From a virus, in the IMG/VR virus record IMGVR_UViG_3300022939_000103, positions 1 to 27,553 of that record: 27,553 nt of DNA, one strand, 5' to 3'. Position numbers and translations under genes: made by a program. Positions 21,536 to 27,553 of this stretch are shown piece after piece (positions within the stretch are counted from its first letter, which is position 1; every line of letters starts with the position of its first letter). The notes under the pieces were generated by a model. The model was not told the DNA's origin. It was given only the letters and a program-made list of their open reading frames with translations, and ran no database searches.

Positions 21536-21610
21536 TTATTTTCCTTTTTCACCATACTTGCTCGATTGCTTCAGGTTTTCTTTTTTCTTTTGAGCCCATG
21601 ATTTAGCCAT
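21536..21610 (-). CDS. 24-aa basic miniprotein
   Basis: ATG at 21610 directly follows the TAA of the upstream membrane protein. AAGG is nine bases before it. The peptide begins MAKSWAQKKKENL and is about one third Lys. It ends five bases before the dsbA promoter. Start signals and position support it; with 24 codons chance remains possible. Confidence 0.5.
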   Translation of the reverse strand: MAKSWAQKKKENLKQSSKYGEKGK

Positions 21611-21775
21611 TTATTTTTCCTTTTTAAATAGTGTCCAAGCACCGTATGCAATTGCGCCATATGCTACTAGGCTTGCAATTGGTTTAAAGATTAAAAACGC
21701 AACACCTGCGCCAATTAACACTGCCCCGTCTAGTGTTGTGCGTTCACTTAATCTAGCATTAATCCATTTTCTCAT
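21611..21775 (-). CDS. Small membrane protein, 54 aa
   Basis: 54 aa from the ATG at 21775 (MRKWINARLSERTTLDG), with AAGGAGAG before it. Two hydrophobic segments, AVLIGAGVAFLIFKPIASL and VAYGAIAYGAWTLF, then a KKEK tail. A longer upstream frame is the shadow of the 35-aa gene. I recall similar proteins in marine phages; role unknown, though a holin-like role cannot be ruled out in this lysis region. Confidence 0.7.
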   Translation of the reverse strand: MRKWINARLSERTTLDGAVLIGAGVAFLIFKPIASLVAYGAIAYGAWTLFKKEK

Positions 21776-21776
21776 T

Positions 21777-21884
21777 TTACTCTCCTTTTTGTCTGTAATT
21801 CCTCCAATATGTATTCCTGTCATTAGTTGATGTTCTATCTGCTTCATGTTGTTTAAGCATTTTAATATAATGACTGATATCCAT
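21777..21884 (-). CDS. 35-aa miniprotein
   Basis: ATG at 21884 with an excellent AAGGAG nine bases upstream. The peptide MDISHYIKMLKQHEADRTST is followed by a Tyr/Arg/Trp-rich end. The stop lies one base before the next ATG. The fit to both neighbours suggests a true gene, function unknown. Confidence 0.6.
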   Translation of the reverse strand: MDISHYIKMLKQHEADRTSTNDRNTYWRNYRQKGE

Positions 21885-21894
21885 ATTGTACTCC

Positions 21895-22170
21895 TTACTT
21901 TTCTAACTTGTCTAATCTAGCTTCAATATCATCAATCTTTTTAGTAATTTTAGGATATTTTTGACGCCAAGCATCTTCTGGTTGTTCTAACCAAGTAAGT
22001 CCCCAACGCTCTACTAGATAATCAACAAATCTATCAATCTGTGCATAGGTCCAGAGACCAATACGTGTTGTGCTCATATAAGCTACAAAAATAGCACCAA
22101 AAGCACTGCCAGCTAATGCTGTATAAATCCAAAGCCTGTCACTGGCCATTCTTTCAACCATTTCCCACAT
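21895..22170 (-). CDS. Membrane-anchored protein with coiled-coil end
   Basis: 91 aa from the ATG at 22170 (MWEMVERMASDRLWIYTALA), preceded by GAGGAG. One membrane helix (about 13-33, LWIYTALAGSAFGAIFVAYM), a Trp-rich part VERWGLTWLEQPEDAW, and a C-terminal coil IDDIEARLDKLEK. Relatives occur in T4-like marine phages as I recall. Function unknown. Confidence 0.72.
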   Translation of the reverse strand: MWEMVERMASDRLWIYTALAGSAFGAIFVAYMSTTRIGLWTYAQIDRFVDYLVERWGLTWLEQPEDAWRQKYPKITKKIDDIEARLDKLEK

Positions 22171-22183
22171 ATTGGTCTCCTCT

Positions 22184-22324
22184 TTATTTTTCCTTAGTAC
22201 ACTGATCACATCTACAATGATCACATACTTTAATTACGCCACGTCTGTTGTCGTATACATCACGGTATTCCTCATGTAACGGAGTACCGCAATGACTTGG
22301 TTTACCACAATTTTGACAATGCAT
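22184..22324 (-). CDS. 46-aa zinc-binding miniprotein
   Basis: Short frame from the ATG at 22324, which overlaps the endolysin TAA (TAATG). It begins MHCQNCGKPSHCG and ends VCDHCRCDQCTKEK, giving CxxC...CxxCxCxxC, a likely treble-clef or zinc-ribbon site. No separate ribosome binding site, so translation probably couples to the endolysin gene. Possible roles are nucleic acid or protein binding. Confidence 0.65.
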   Translation of the reverse strand: MHCQNCGKPSHCGTPLHEEYRDVYDNRRGVIKVCDHCRCDQCTKEK

Positions 22325-23163
22325 TAGGTAATACCCATTGCTCGTAGTGTTGCTGGACCAACTACACCATCAGGAATTAATCCATTGCGTCTTTGCCAAT
22401 CTTTAACACTTGCTTCTGTACCTGGTCCAAAATCTCCGTCAGCAGTAACGCCCAGTGCACGTTGTACTGCTACAACTGTATCACCTTTGCTGCCACGTCT
22501 TACTGTACTGTGTACAACTGCTGGTGGCTCCCAATGTCCGCCTAGTACTTCAAGTGCATGTGCATAGTGCTTTTTACGATCTTCTAAACCAATTGTACCA
22601 CCGTTGATACGCTTTGTCATACCAACAACATCTTGCTTGTCAGCATACTTGTTGATATTGTTTGTATCCCAGAACCAGCATGCACTCTCCAGTGCACCTT
22701 TTTTACTTTTTAGGTATTTGATTGCTTGCTCAGGTGATAAACTTAAACTTTCACCAAATTTAGTATAATTATGGCGTCCTGTCAACTGAATAACACCACG
22801 ACCACGGAATCTCCAGCCATCGCCGCTAGCAGTATCGCCATTATCCATGCGGTTAGCATATACTACGTTTGCAATCTTTTCTGGTTGTCTGTGGTACTCT
22901 TGTGCATTTCTGCCTGCTTTTACAAAGTACTTGGGAAATACAGCGTTAAGTCCTTTAGCACTGTAATTTAGATTTTCCTCTGTAATACGGAAGTTATTAC
23001 TTTCGTGTGCACACTGTGCAATAAATCCAGCAACCCGGTTTACAGTGTTAATTTCATAATATGGAAGAATCTCTTCCATAGCCTCAAACCATTCATCTGC
23101 TTCGTGGTTGCCTTTTAAAAGTTCTCTTACTTGATCTTCATTGAAGTCGAATTCAAAACTCAT
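22324..23163 (-). CDS. Endolysin: GH19-type domain plus peptidoglycan-binding domain
   Basis: 279 aa. Residues about 1-210 are a chitinase-class GH19 lysozyme-like domain: AGFIAQCAHESNNF (45-58, catalytic E54), TEENLNYSAKGL, GWRFRGRGVIQLTGRHNY, and ACWFWD. Residues about 216-279 are a PG_binding_1 domain (VRRGSKGDTVVAVQRALGV, DGDFGPGTE, DGVVGPATLRAMG). It degrades the host wall at lysis. It has its own late promoter and AAGGGG before the ATG. No signal peptide, so a holin is needed. Confidence 0.92.
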   Translation of the reverse strand: MSFEFDFNEDQVRELLKGNHEADEWFEAMEEILPYYEINTVNRVAGFIAQCAHESNNFRITEENLNYSAKGLNAVFPKYFVKAGRNAQEYHRQPEKIANVVYANRMDNGDTASGDGWRFRGRGVIQLTGRHNYTKFGESLSLSPEQAIKYLKSKKGALESACWFWDTNNINKYADKQDVVGMTKRINGGTIGLEDRKKHYAHALEVLGGHWEPPAVVHSTVRRGSKGDTVVAVQRALGVTADGDFGPGTEASVKDWQRRNGLIPDGVVGPATLRAMGIT

Positions 23164-23189
23164 GGCTATACCCCTTTTATGTATGTAGT

Positions 23190-23197
23190 TATTTATC
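23190..23197 (-). promoter_or_regulatory. T4-type late promoter of the endolysin gene
   Basis: Minus strand GATAAATA (23197-23190), 7/8 match to TATAAATA. The predicted start is about 6 bases on, giving a leader of about 20 bases with AAGGGG before the ATG at 23163. The box includes the stop codon of the upstream gene. Confidence 0.65.
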
Positions 23198-23831
23198 TGT
23201 AGTAAAACCCAATGCGTGGATTTTGCATTGTTTTATCAGCATCCTCATAACTTTCATAGAAAGTGTACTTGCTGTTTTCGTACATCATGTGCTGATCCAT
23301 TTGTGTATCTTCAAATACTGGAATAATTTCTGTACTGTTAAATGGAAAGTCAAATCCATGACGTCCGTGTATTTCAATAATCTTACCATCTATAAACTCA
23401 ATGTTTATGTGGTGTGCCTCCATCGTGCAACTAATCCAGTCTGGTATATTGTAGTCTGGTATTTCTTCCAGTAGTTTCCATTTACTAAATCTATAAAGTT
23501 CAACACTGCTATTCCAGCCTTGTGCTGCATTTATTGGTATGAGTTCACCCCTGCGCCAATTGTAATTTATGCTTATGTGATCACCAATAAAGCGTTCACA
23601 CCAAAAATATCCTGGCGGTACATCATGATCTTGGTTTGCTTTTAATTCTGTAATATATGCAGTTGCGCCCATACCACTTAAATTAATAATAGGACGTACT
23701 ACATATTCTCCTGTTACAGGAACAGGAACGCCGGCTGGACCGGCGTTATAACCTAATTTAAGGCTTAGATCTAATTTATTGTATATGTGTCGCATTGACG
23801 GATGTTTAAGCCATACTTGATAATCGTCCAT
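23193..23831 (-). CDS. Conserved hypothetical protein, 212 aa
   Basis: 212 aa, starting MDDYQVWLKHPSMRHIYNKL. GVPVPVTGEYVVRPIINLSG, then PPGYFWCERFIGDHISINYN, then RGELIPINAAQGW look like a compact alpha/beta enzyme; the order faintly resembles an ATP-grasp core, but I cannot confirm it. EIHGRHGFDFPF is a candidate active site segment. I recall relatives in T4-like marine phages. Weak AGGG before the ATG. Two tandem hairpins lie inside the coding sequence (23710-23747). Confidence 0.75.
   Translation of the reverse strand: MDDYQVWLKHPSMRHIYNKLDLSLKLGYNAGPAGVPVPVTGEYVVRPIINLSGMGATAYITELKANQDHDVPPGYFWCERFIGDHISINYNWRRGELIPINAAQGWNSSVELYRFSKWKLLEEIPDYNIPDWISCTMEAHHINIEFIDGKIIEIHGRHGFDFPFNSTEIIPVFEDTQMDQHMMYENSKYTFYESYEDADKTMQNPRIGFYYR
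23710..23747. repeat. Two back-to-back perfect hairpins inside a gene
   Basis: Plus-strand CCTGTT-acagg-AACAGG (23710-23726, 6 bp) is followed without a gap by AACGCCGG-ctgga-CCGGCGTT (23727-23747, 8 bp perfect). Both also form in the minus-strand mRNA, in the codons for GPAGVPVPVTG. The second stem is unusually GC-rich for this genome. Confidence 0.6.
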
Positions 23832-23845
23832 GCGCTGACCCTGTA

Positions 23846-24160
23846 TCAGTTACTGACGTTCTTGGCTTTGCCCTTACGCTCAGGGTTAGGGTCTTTGGAT
23901 TTTTTACGCTTAACTGCACGGGCAATTCCCGCTTTTCCATCTTTTTTGCCGTCATTATCTTTGTCTGCATTACGCAATTTAGCGGCTGCACTTTTGCTCA
24001 AGCATTTGGGTTTACCCTCGCCAGGTTTACTATCACCACATTTACCTATACGCTCGCCTTTGGTATTGTAACGGTCCCAGCCGCCGCCACCAGCACCGCC
24101 TTTTTTACCTTTACCAAACCACGCACGTAGGTCTTCTGTTGTGATATCATTTATTTTCAT
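23846..24160 (-). CDS. Lys/Gly-rich internal-head-protein candidate
   Basis: 104 aa. It begins MKINDITTEDLRAWFG, a peptide related to the N-termini of the three neighbours. The body has GWDRYNTKGERIGKCG, KPKCLSKSAAAKLR and a basic C-terminus AVKRKKSKDPN. NADKDNDGKKDGKAG looks like an EF-hand or dockerin-type calcium loop. Proteins with these blocks recur in T4-like marine phages as small domains of unknown function. A DNA-associated head protein is an inference from charge and N-terminus. Confidence 0.75.
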   Translation of the reverse strand: MKINDITTEDLRAWFGKGKKGGAGGGGWDRYNTKGERIGKCGDSKPGEGKPKCLSKSAAAKLRNADKDNDGKKDGKAGIARAVKRKKSKDPNPERKGKAKNVSN

Positions 24161-24166
24161 TTCTTT

Positions 24167-24505
24167 TTACTCTGGTGCCTTTGTGCCCCAATGTCTTTGA
24201 TATGTATTATCGCTAGTGTATTCGTTAGCCCAACGATTTTCCGTAAACTTAGCAAAGTCAATTAGTGCTTCGATATCTTCGTAGTTTTCAGTAATCCATT
24301 GCTCATGGGTTGCTAAAATTTCTTTCATATCTTCAAGGTCACGTTCTTTATTGATTTGTCTTGCTATTGTCATTTCGGAAGTTAGTGTTTCGACTTCTGC
24401 TTTGAGTGTTTCTATTGTTTGTGCTTGTTGTGCTGTCCACCATACAAATGCACTGACCTGTAGTACAATTGCAATAACCACACCTATACTGAATTTGTTA
24501 TTCAT
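24167..24505 (-). CDS. Membrane-anchored coiled-coil protein
   Basis: 112 aa. One N-terminal membrane helix (residues 7-24, GVVIAIVLQVSAFVWWTA), then coiled coil (IETLKAEVETLTSEM and on), then an acidic helix and a Trp/Tyr tail ending HWGTKAPE. The layout fits an inner-membrane spanin (Rz type) as well as other anchored proteins; no overlapping outer-membrane lipoprotein frame was noticed. ATGA overlap with the upstream gene. Confidence 0.7.
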   Translation of the reverse strand: MNNKFSIGVVIAIVLQVSAFVWWTAQQAQTIETLKAEVETLTSEMTIARQINKERDLEDMKEILATHEQWITENYEDIEALIDFAKFTENRWANEYTSDNTYQRHWGTKAPE

Positions 24506-24909
24506 TTTTTACTATTACCCCAGTTTTTAGCACCTACTTTACGACACTTTACTAATGCGCCACTTGCATATGCACTGGGCCATACTTTGTAACGAGCCTT
24601 AACTTTGTGATAGCAAGCATCTTTTTTACCTGCTGCTTCGTCAAATTGTTCTTCTGTTAGTGCCGCCGATTCGTCAAAAGGCATACCCTTTAAACGCTCT
24701 GCTTCATATGCGCCCGCTTTGTCAAGAGCTGGCTCAATTTCAGGGTCTAGTTCACTTACAGGATACCCAGCGCCTTTAGAAATCCACTGTTGACCATCCC
24801 ATCTATACCACTGTGTAATTTCAGGTTTAGGATGTTTGACCATTAATCCAATTGGCCAGTTACGTTTATCTGTCCAATCTTTTGCTTCTGTAAGTTGGTG
24901 TAATCGCAT
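24502..24909 (-). CDS. Basic protein with capsid-targeting-like N-terminus
   Basis: 135 aa. It begins MRLHQLTEAKDWTDKRNW; L-T-E at 6-8 fits the (L/I)-x-E cleavage rule of T4 gp21 protease. The central part contains QWYRWDGQQWISKG. The C-terminal 50 aa, KKDACYHKVKARYKVWPSAY then ALVKCRKVGAKNWG, is a basic two-Cys module that I recall from many marine T4-like phage proteins. TAATG overlap with the 621-aa gene. Probably a virion or DNA-associated protein. Confidence 0.75.
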   Translation of the reverse strand: MRLHQLTEAKDWTDKRNWPIGLMVKHPKPEITQWYRWDGQQWISKGAGYPVSELDPEIEPALDKAGAYEAERLKGMPFDESAALTEEQFDEAAGKKDACYHKVKARYKVWPSAYASGALVKCRKVGAKNWGNSKK

Positions 24910-26774
24910 TATTTTTTCCCTGTGGTATTAATTTTACTTTTAATACTTGTAAAGAAGTCAATTGCTTGTTTTTCAAGTTGCTGTTCTGCACTTTCGGCAT
25001 GCATTGCTGCCATGTGCTTTTTATACTTAGCAGTGCCTTTTTTGTGTGGGCTGTGGCCTTCTGTAGCAGTTTTAGGTTCATCCATAAGATGTGCATCAAT
25101 ACCTGCTGTTGAATTCATCTTCCACTGTGCCGCAGCTTTTTTAGCTGCTTCATAACTTGAGCTTGCTGTGCATTTCATAGTGCCTTTTTTAGCATGTACG
25201 CACATATAATGACGCTCATCAGCTTCACGCATTGTTGCCAAATATCCGCCTGGATTACGAGTATCTCTTGGGAAGATTTCCTTCATAATACCAGGGTGCA
25301 TTTTGTTAATATGGTCAAGTACACGCTCACGTGGTTCAGTGTCACCATCTAAAATTGCTGCACGGATTTCTTTGATGTCATGCCCCATTACGGCACGTGC
25401 AATATCACGGAAGTAATCAGCATCCATACCATCATCAGCATCATCCTGCATTGCCATTTGATTCAAATGCATTGCAAGTTGCTTGTGTTCGTCAACATCG
25501 TCCATATCTTCTTCAACTGGGCCCTGTGCTGGCATTTCTTGATGATGTGGATTCATTTCTTGATACTCTAAATAGTGCTTAACACTGCTCATATCTTCAC
25601 TTGCACGAGTGATTTTTGCTTGAATCCATGGTTCAAGGTTATCAGTGTCTTGAATCATTGCATGTAATTTAATAGCATACTTTGCCATTTTGTACAGTTG
25701 GCTTTTTGCCATCCATCCGTCTTCGTCAGTATCATCAAGCACGCCTTCAGATAGCTGATCCTTGTTATTAGATTTACTTTCTTGTTTCATTTTATCTACC
25801 TTATGCATGTTTTCTTGGTCTAACTTTCTAAAGTCATCGTAACTAATGTACATATCCGTATCTGGATCATAATACATGCCTTCTTTCTCATCATAATAAA
25901 CTACTTTGCCACTGCGTGTTGGGATTGGTCCCTCTAATCCATCACGCTTTTGGTAACGGTCACGGTCAATTGGAGGAAGTTCGTAATATCCTTCGACAAA
26001 AACTTCTACCATGTCATCGCCGTTACGTAGTGCGCCTTTTTTGACTCGTACATTCTCTTTACCGAACTCTTTAGCTGCCGCTTCTGGAGACATGCTAGTT
26101 TGCTTCCAACGTTTTTCTGCTGATTCAGTTTGTAGACCATAGCTTGCAAACATCTTAATGATATCGTCTTTGTTGTCTTGTAGCCAATCACGTTGGTATG
26201 TATCCTTTGCCATGCTATACACATGGCCAAAAGCATCATAGGCGTGCATGCCGTGACGAATAGCATTGTATGCGTGGTCTTCCATATCTTCATATGGCCA
26301 GTTAATCTGATGTGCTTCATTAACACTTTCGCCTTTAGCACGTTTGGTTGCAACAGCATACATAACACTTTCAGCGTCTTTTCCGTACCGCTTTTCAAAG
26401 TCACCTTTATGCTTCTTTAATTTTTTAACGTTAGCTTCACGGCTACGCTTTTCACCTGGTGTAAGTTGACGCTCTCGCATGTCATTTTCCTCATCATCTA
26501 TTTCCATACCTGCAATCCGCAGTTCTAATTCATCAATGATATCTTCTAGTTCGTCTATAGTCTTGCCATTTTTTGTAATTTCAGCACTGTGTTCTTTATC
26601 CTTGCCCCAACTTGCATCTCTTAATTGTTGCACTGCTTTAACTAGTGCACTCAATGCGTCAGGAGCATTTGGATAACGCAGTCTCAAGTCAGCCATAAAT
26701 TGGGCAGTCTTTGCATCAAACCCTTTGATCTTTTCTTGTTTATCTGCCTCTTGTATGAACTGATTAATTTTCAT
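24909..26774 (-). CDS. Large modular protein with capsid-targeting-like N-terminus
   Basis: 621 aa. It begins MKINQFIQEADKQEK, close to T4 MKTYQEFIAEA (Alt is larger, internal proteins share this start). Modules in order: LTPGEKRSREANVKKLKKHK with GDFEKRYGKDAESVMYAVAT (about 107-145); a Tyr/Asp-rich part GMYYDPDTDMYISYDD; AKSQLYKMAKYAIKLHAMI; an acidic part; ADYFRDIARAVMGHDIKEIR; and RHYMCVHAKKGTMKCTASSS with GTAKYKKHMAAMHAE near the end. The modules look like separate domains found across marine T4-like structural genes. No enzyme motif seen. AAGGG precedes the ATG. Confidence 0.8.
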   Translation of the reverse strand: MKINQFIQEADKQEKIKGFDAKTAQFMADLRLRYPNAPDALSALVKAVQQLRDASWGKDKEHSAEITKNGKTIDELEDIIDELELRIAGMEIDDEENDMRERQLTPGEKRSREANVKKLKKHKGDFEKRYGKDAESVMYAVATKRAKGESVNEAHQINWPYEDMEDHAYNAIRHGMHAYDAFGHVYSMAKDTYQRDWLQDNKDDIIKMFASYGLQTESAEKRWKQTSMSPEAAAKEFGKENVRVKKGALRNGDDMVEVFVEGYYELPPIDRDRYQKRDGLEGPIPTRSGKVVYYDEKEGMYYDPDTDMYISYDDFRKLDQENMHKVDKMKQESKSNNKDQLSEGVLDDTDEDGWMAKSQLYKMAKYAIKLHAMIQDTDNLEPWIQAKITRASEDMSSVKHYLEYQEMNPHHQEMPAQGPVEEDMDDVDEHKQLAMHLNQMAMQDDADDGMDADYFRDIARAVMGHDIKEIRAAILDGDTEPRERVLDHINKMHPGIMKEIFPRDTRNPGGYLATMREADERHYMCVHAKKGTMKCTASSSYEAAKKAAAQWKMNSTAGIDAHLMDEPKTATEGHSPHKKGTAKYKKHMAAMHAESAEQQLEKQAIDFFTSIKSKINTTGKK

Positions 26775-26982
26775 CGTATACCCTTTTGATTACATTAGGA
26801 TAGCCAGGTTGTTTCTTGCTTTCCTTTTTGTCTGTCTTACGAGCCTTTTTACTGTTAGGACCATATCCAAAAGGATCAACAGCCTTGCGAGCTTGGCTAG
26901 GCTTAGTTCCTGGTGTCATAGGCATTGCGACACTAGCAACGCCGCCAGCAGTCATTTCAGTTATGATATCATGAATCTTCAT
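26764..26982 (-). CDS. Small basic protein with capsid-targeting-like N-terminus
   Basis: 72 aa, starting MKIHDIITEMTAGGVASVAM; I-T-E (7-9) fits the prohead protease site. The rest is Lys/Pro/Gly-rich (SKKARKTDKKESKKQPG) and unstructured, as in small T4 internal proteins. No Shine-Dalgarno; a late promoter box ends five bases before the ATG, so the mRNA could be leaderless. It overlaps the 621-aa gene by 11 bases. Confidence 0.72.
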   Translation of the reverse strand: MKIHDIITEMTAGGVASVAMPMTPGTKPSQARKAVDPFGYGPNSKKARKTDKKESKKQPGYPNVIKRVYDEN

Positions 26983-26987
26983 AATGT

Positions 26988-26995
26988 TATTTATC
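26988..26995 (-). promoter_or_regulatory. T4-type late promoter before the head-protein genes
   Basis: Minus strand GATAAATA (26995-26988), 7/8 match. With T4 spacing the transcript would begin at or next to the ATG at 26982. It would serve the four genes with similar N-termini. Confidence 0.6.
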
Positions 26996-27004
26996 AGTTT
27001 AACA

Positions 27005-27232
27005 TTAATATAGTTTTTTTAGATTACGTGATTTGGCACGTTCCAATTTAGTAGTACTACGTTGTATTTTCTTCTTTTTAGCACGTACTTCACGTTCTAC
27101 TTTGGGCTGTAATTGACTTAGATGTTTTACTTCCGGTGCACCTGCATATACTAGTGCATCATCTTTTGCTACACTGTTCATAGGTGCAGTTTTCTCTTCA
27201 AGAATTTCTTCTAATTTATGTGATTTTTTCAT
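27005..27232 (-). CDS. Small basic hypothetical protein
   Basis: 75 aa, starting MKKSHKLEEILEEKTAPMNS and ending in a Lys/Arg-rich coil (VRAKKKKIQRSTTKLERAK). AAGGAG precedes the ATG. LEE near position 10-13 could also be a prohead protease site, less clearly than in the neighbours. Likely nucleic-acid binding by charge; function unknown. Confidence 0.68.
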   Translation of the reverse strand: MKKSHKLEEILEEKTAPMNSVAKDDALVYAGAPEVKHLSQLQPKVEREVRAKKKKIQRSTTKLERAKSRNLKKLY

Positions 27233-27244
27233 AGTAACTCCTTA

Positions 27245-27553
27245 CTATTTTTTACGACCAGCTTTCATGTTTGCACACCAGTGATACATTTTTTGTTTTT
27301 CGCCACTACTATTTTTTGCCTTGCGTCTTAACTCAGTAACACTACCGTTGCAACTAGCACCAGCACGTTTTACACGCCCTGGTCTGCTTTTGCCTTTTAC
27401 TTTACCGTCCGCAAAGTTTTCATTCAATCCAAGTTCATCGACCATTATTTCTAACGCTGAATCTACATCATTTAAACCATTTTCTTCTTTTGTGCGCTCA
27501 TACCAACTTCTTACAAAGTTTGATGCTGAGTGTCCATAAGTATCTGGAGCCAT
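27245..27553 (-). CDS. Basic conserved protein, 5' end at window edge
   Basis: The frame is open to the edge; the Met at 27553-27551 is the first in the window, but the true start may lie beyond. Acidic N-terminal part, then FADGKVKGKSRPGRVKRAGA and the basic two-Cys end (SCNGSVTELRRKAK, GEKQKMYHWCANMKAGRKK). I recall this module in many marine T4-like phages; function unknown. It shares its Lys-rich, two-Cys character with the protein at 24502-24909. Confidence 0.72.
   Translation of the reverse strand: MAPDTYGHSASNFVRSWYERTKEENGLNDVDSALEIMVDELGLNENFADGKVKGKSRPGRVKRAGASCNGSVTELRRKAKNSSGEKQKMYHWCANMKAGRKK

Noticed and set aside
22747-22775. TTGACA-17-TAAATT inside the endolysin gene
   Set aside because: -10 box weak (4/6) and no gene start close downstream.
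26006-26404. 132-aa minus-strand frame inside the 621-aa gene
   Set aside because: Out-of-frame shadow; composition unlike neighbours and no start signals.
1-27553. tRNA genes, CRISPR arrays, insertion sequences, attachment sites
   Set aside because: Looked for cloverleaf-like GC-rich stretches, regular repeats and transposase motifs; none seen by eye.

Overview
The window is a stretch of a low-GC T4-like (myovirus) phage genome of the kind found in marine bacteria. The evidence is a T4-type replication set (family B DNA polymerase gp43, sliding clamp gp45, RNase H/flap nuclease, DsbA), T4-type late promoters (TATAAATA or GATAAATA), tight ATGA and TAATG gene overlaps, and many small proteins of the type seen in marine cyano-/pelagiphages. 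Every supported gene lies on the minus strand, so transcription runs from high to low coordinates. The host cannot be fixed from this sequence. I see no photosynthesis genes, tRNAs, insertion sequences or CRISPR arrays.

Layout in the direction of transcription. (a) 27.5-23.8 kb: small Lys-rich proteins and one 621-aa modular protein. Four start with a short peptide (MKIHDIITE, MKINQFIQEA, MRLHQLTEA, MKINDITTE) that resembles the capsid-targeting peptide of T4 internal head proteins. A late promoter lies at the head of three of them. (b) 23.8-20.7 kb: a 212-aa conserved protein, a GH19-type endolysin with its own late promoter, a zinc-finger miniprotein, several very small or membrane proteins, then DsbA behind a sigma70-like promoter. 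(c) 20.7-16.97 kb: DNA polymerase, a DUF465-like coiled-coil protein, a divergent QueD/PTPS-like protein, and a hypothetical protein that ends at an intrinsic terminator. (d) 16.89-11.36 kb: the most striking unit. One strong promoter (TTGACT-17-TATAAT) leads into sliding clamp, a DpdA-like 7-deazaguanine DNA transglycosylase, a nucleotidyltransferase-cupin fusion, a GT-B glycosyltransferase, GTP cyclohydrolase I and a YhhQ/VUT queuosine-precursor transporter, closed by a strong hairpin. (e) 11.3-4.9 kb: a phosphoribosyltransferase, a TagD-like cytidylyltransferase, small conserved proteins, QueE, RNase H and an exported protein. (f) 4.9-0 kb: small proteins with a shared C-terminal motif, interleaved with a MoxR AAA+ ATPase and its metallopeptidase/VWA partner, each with its own TTGACA promoter.

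Main hypothesis: FolE, a QueD-like protein, QueE, YhhQ and DpdA together imply that guanines in the phage DNA are replaced by a 7-deazaguanine. The sugar-nucleotide enzyme and the glycosyltransferase sit between dpdA and folE in the same operon. The glycosyltransferase carries a WPHR...K.PE motif that, from memory, resembles the tRNA-queuosine mannosyltransferase (QTMAN/GTDC1). The base may therefore be glycosylated after insertion. This is inference from motifs and gene order; no search was run.

There is no gene-free stretch longer than 300 bases. The largest gap (16833-16972) holds a terminator and a promoter.
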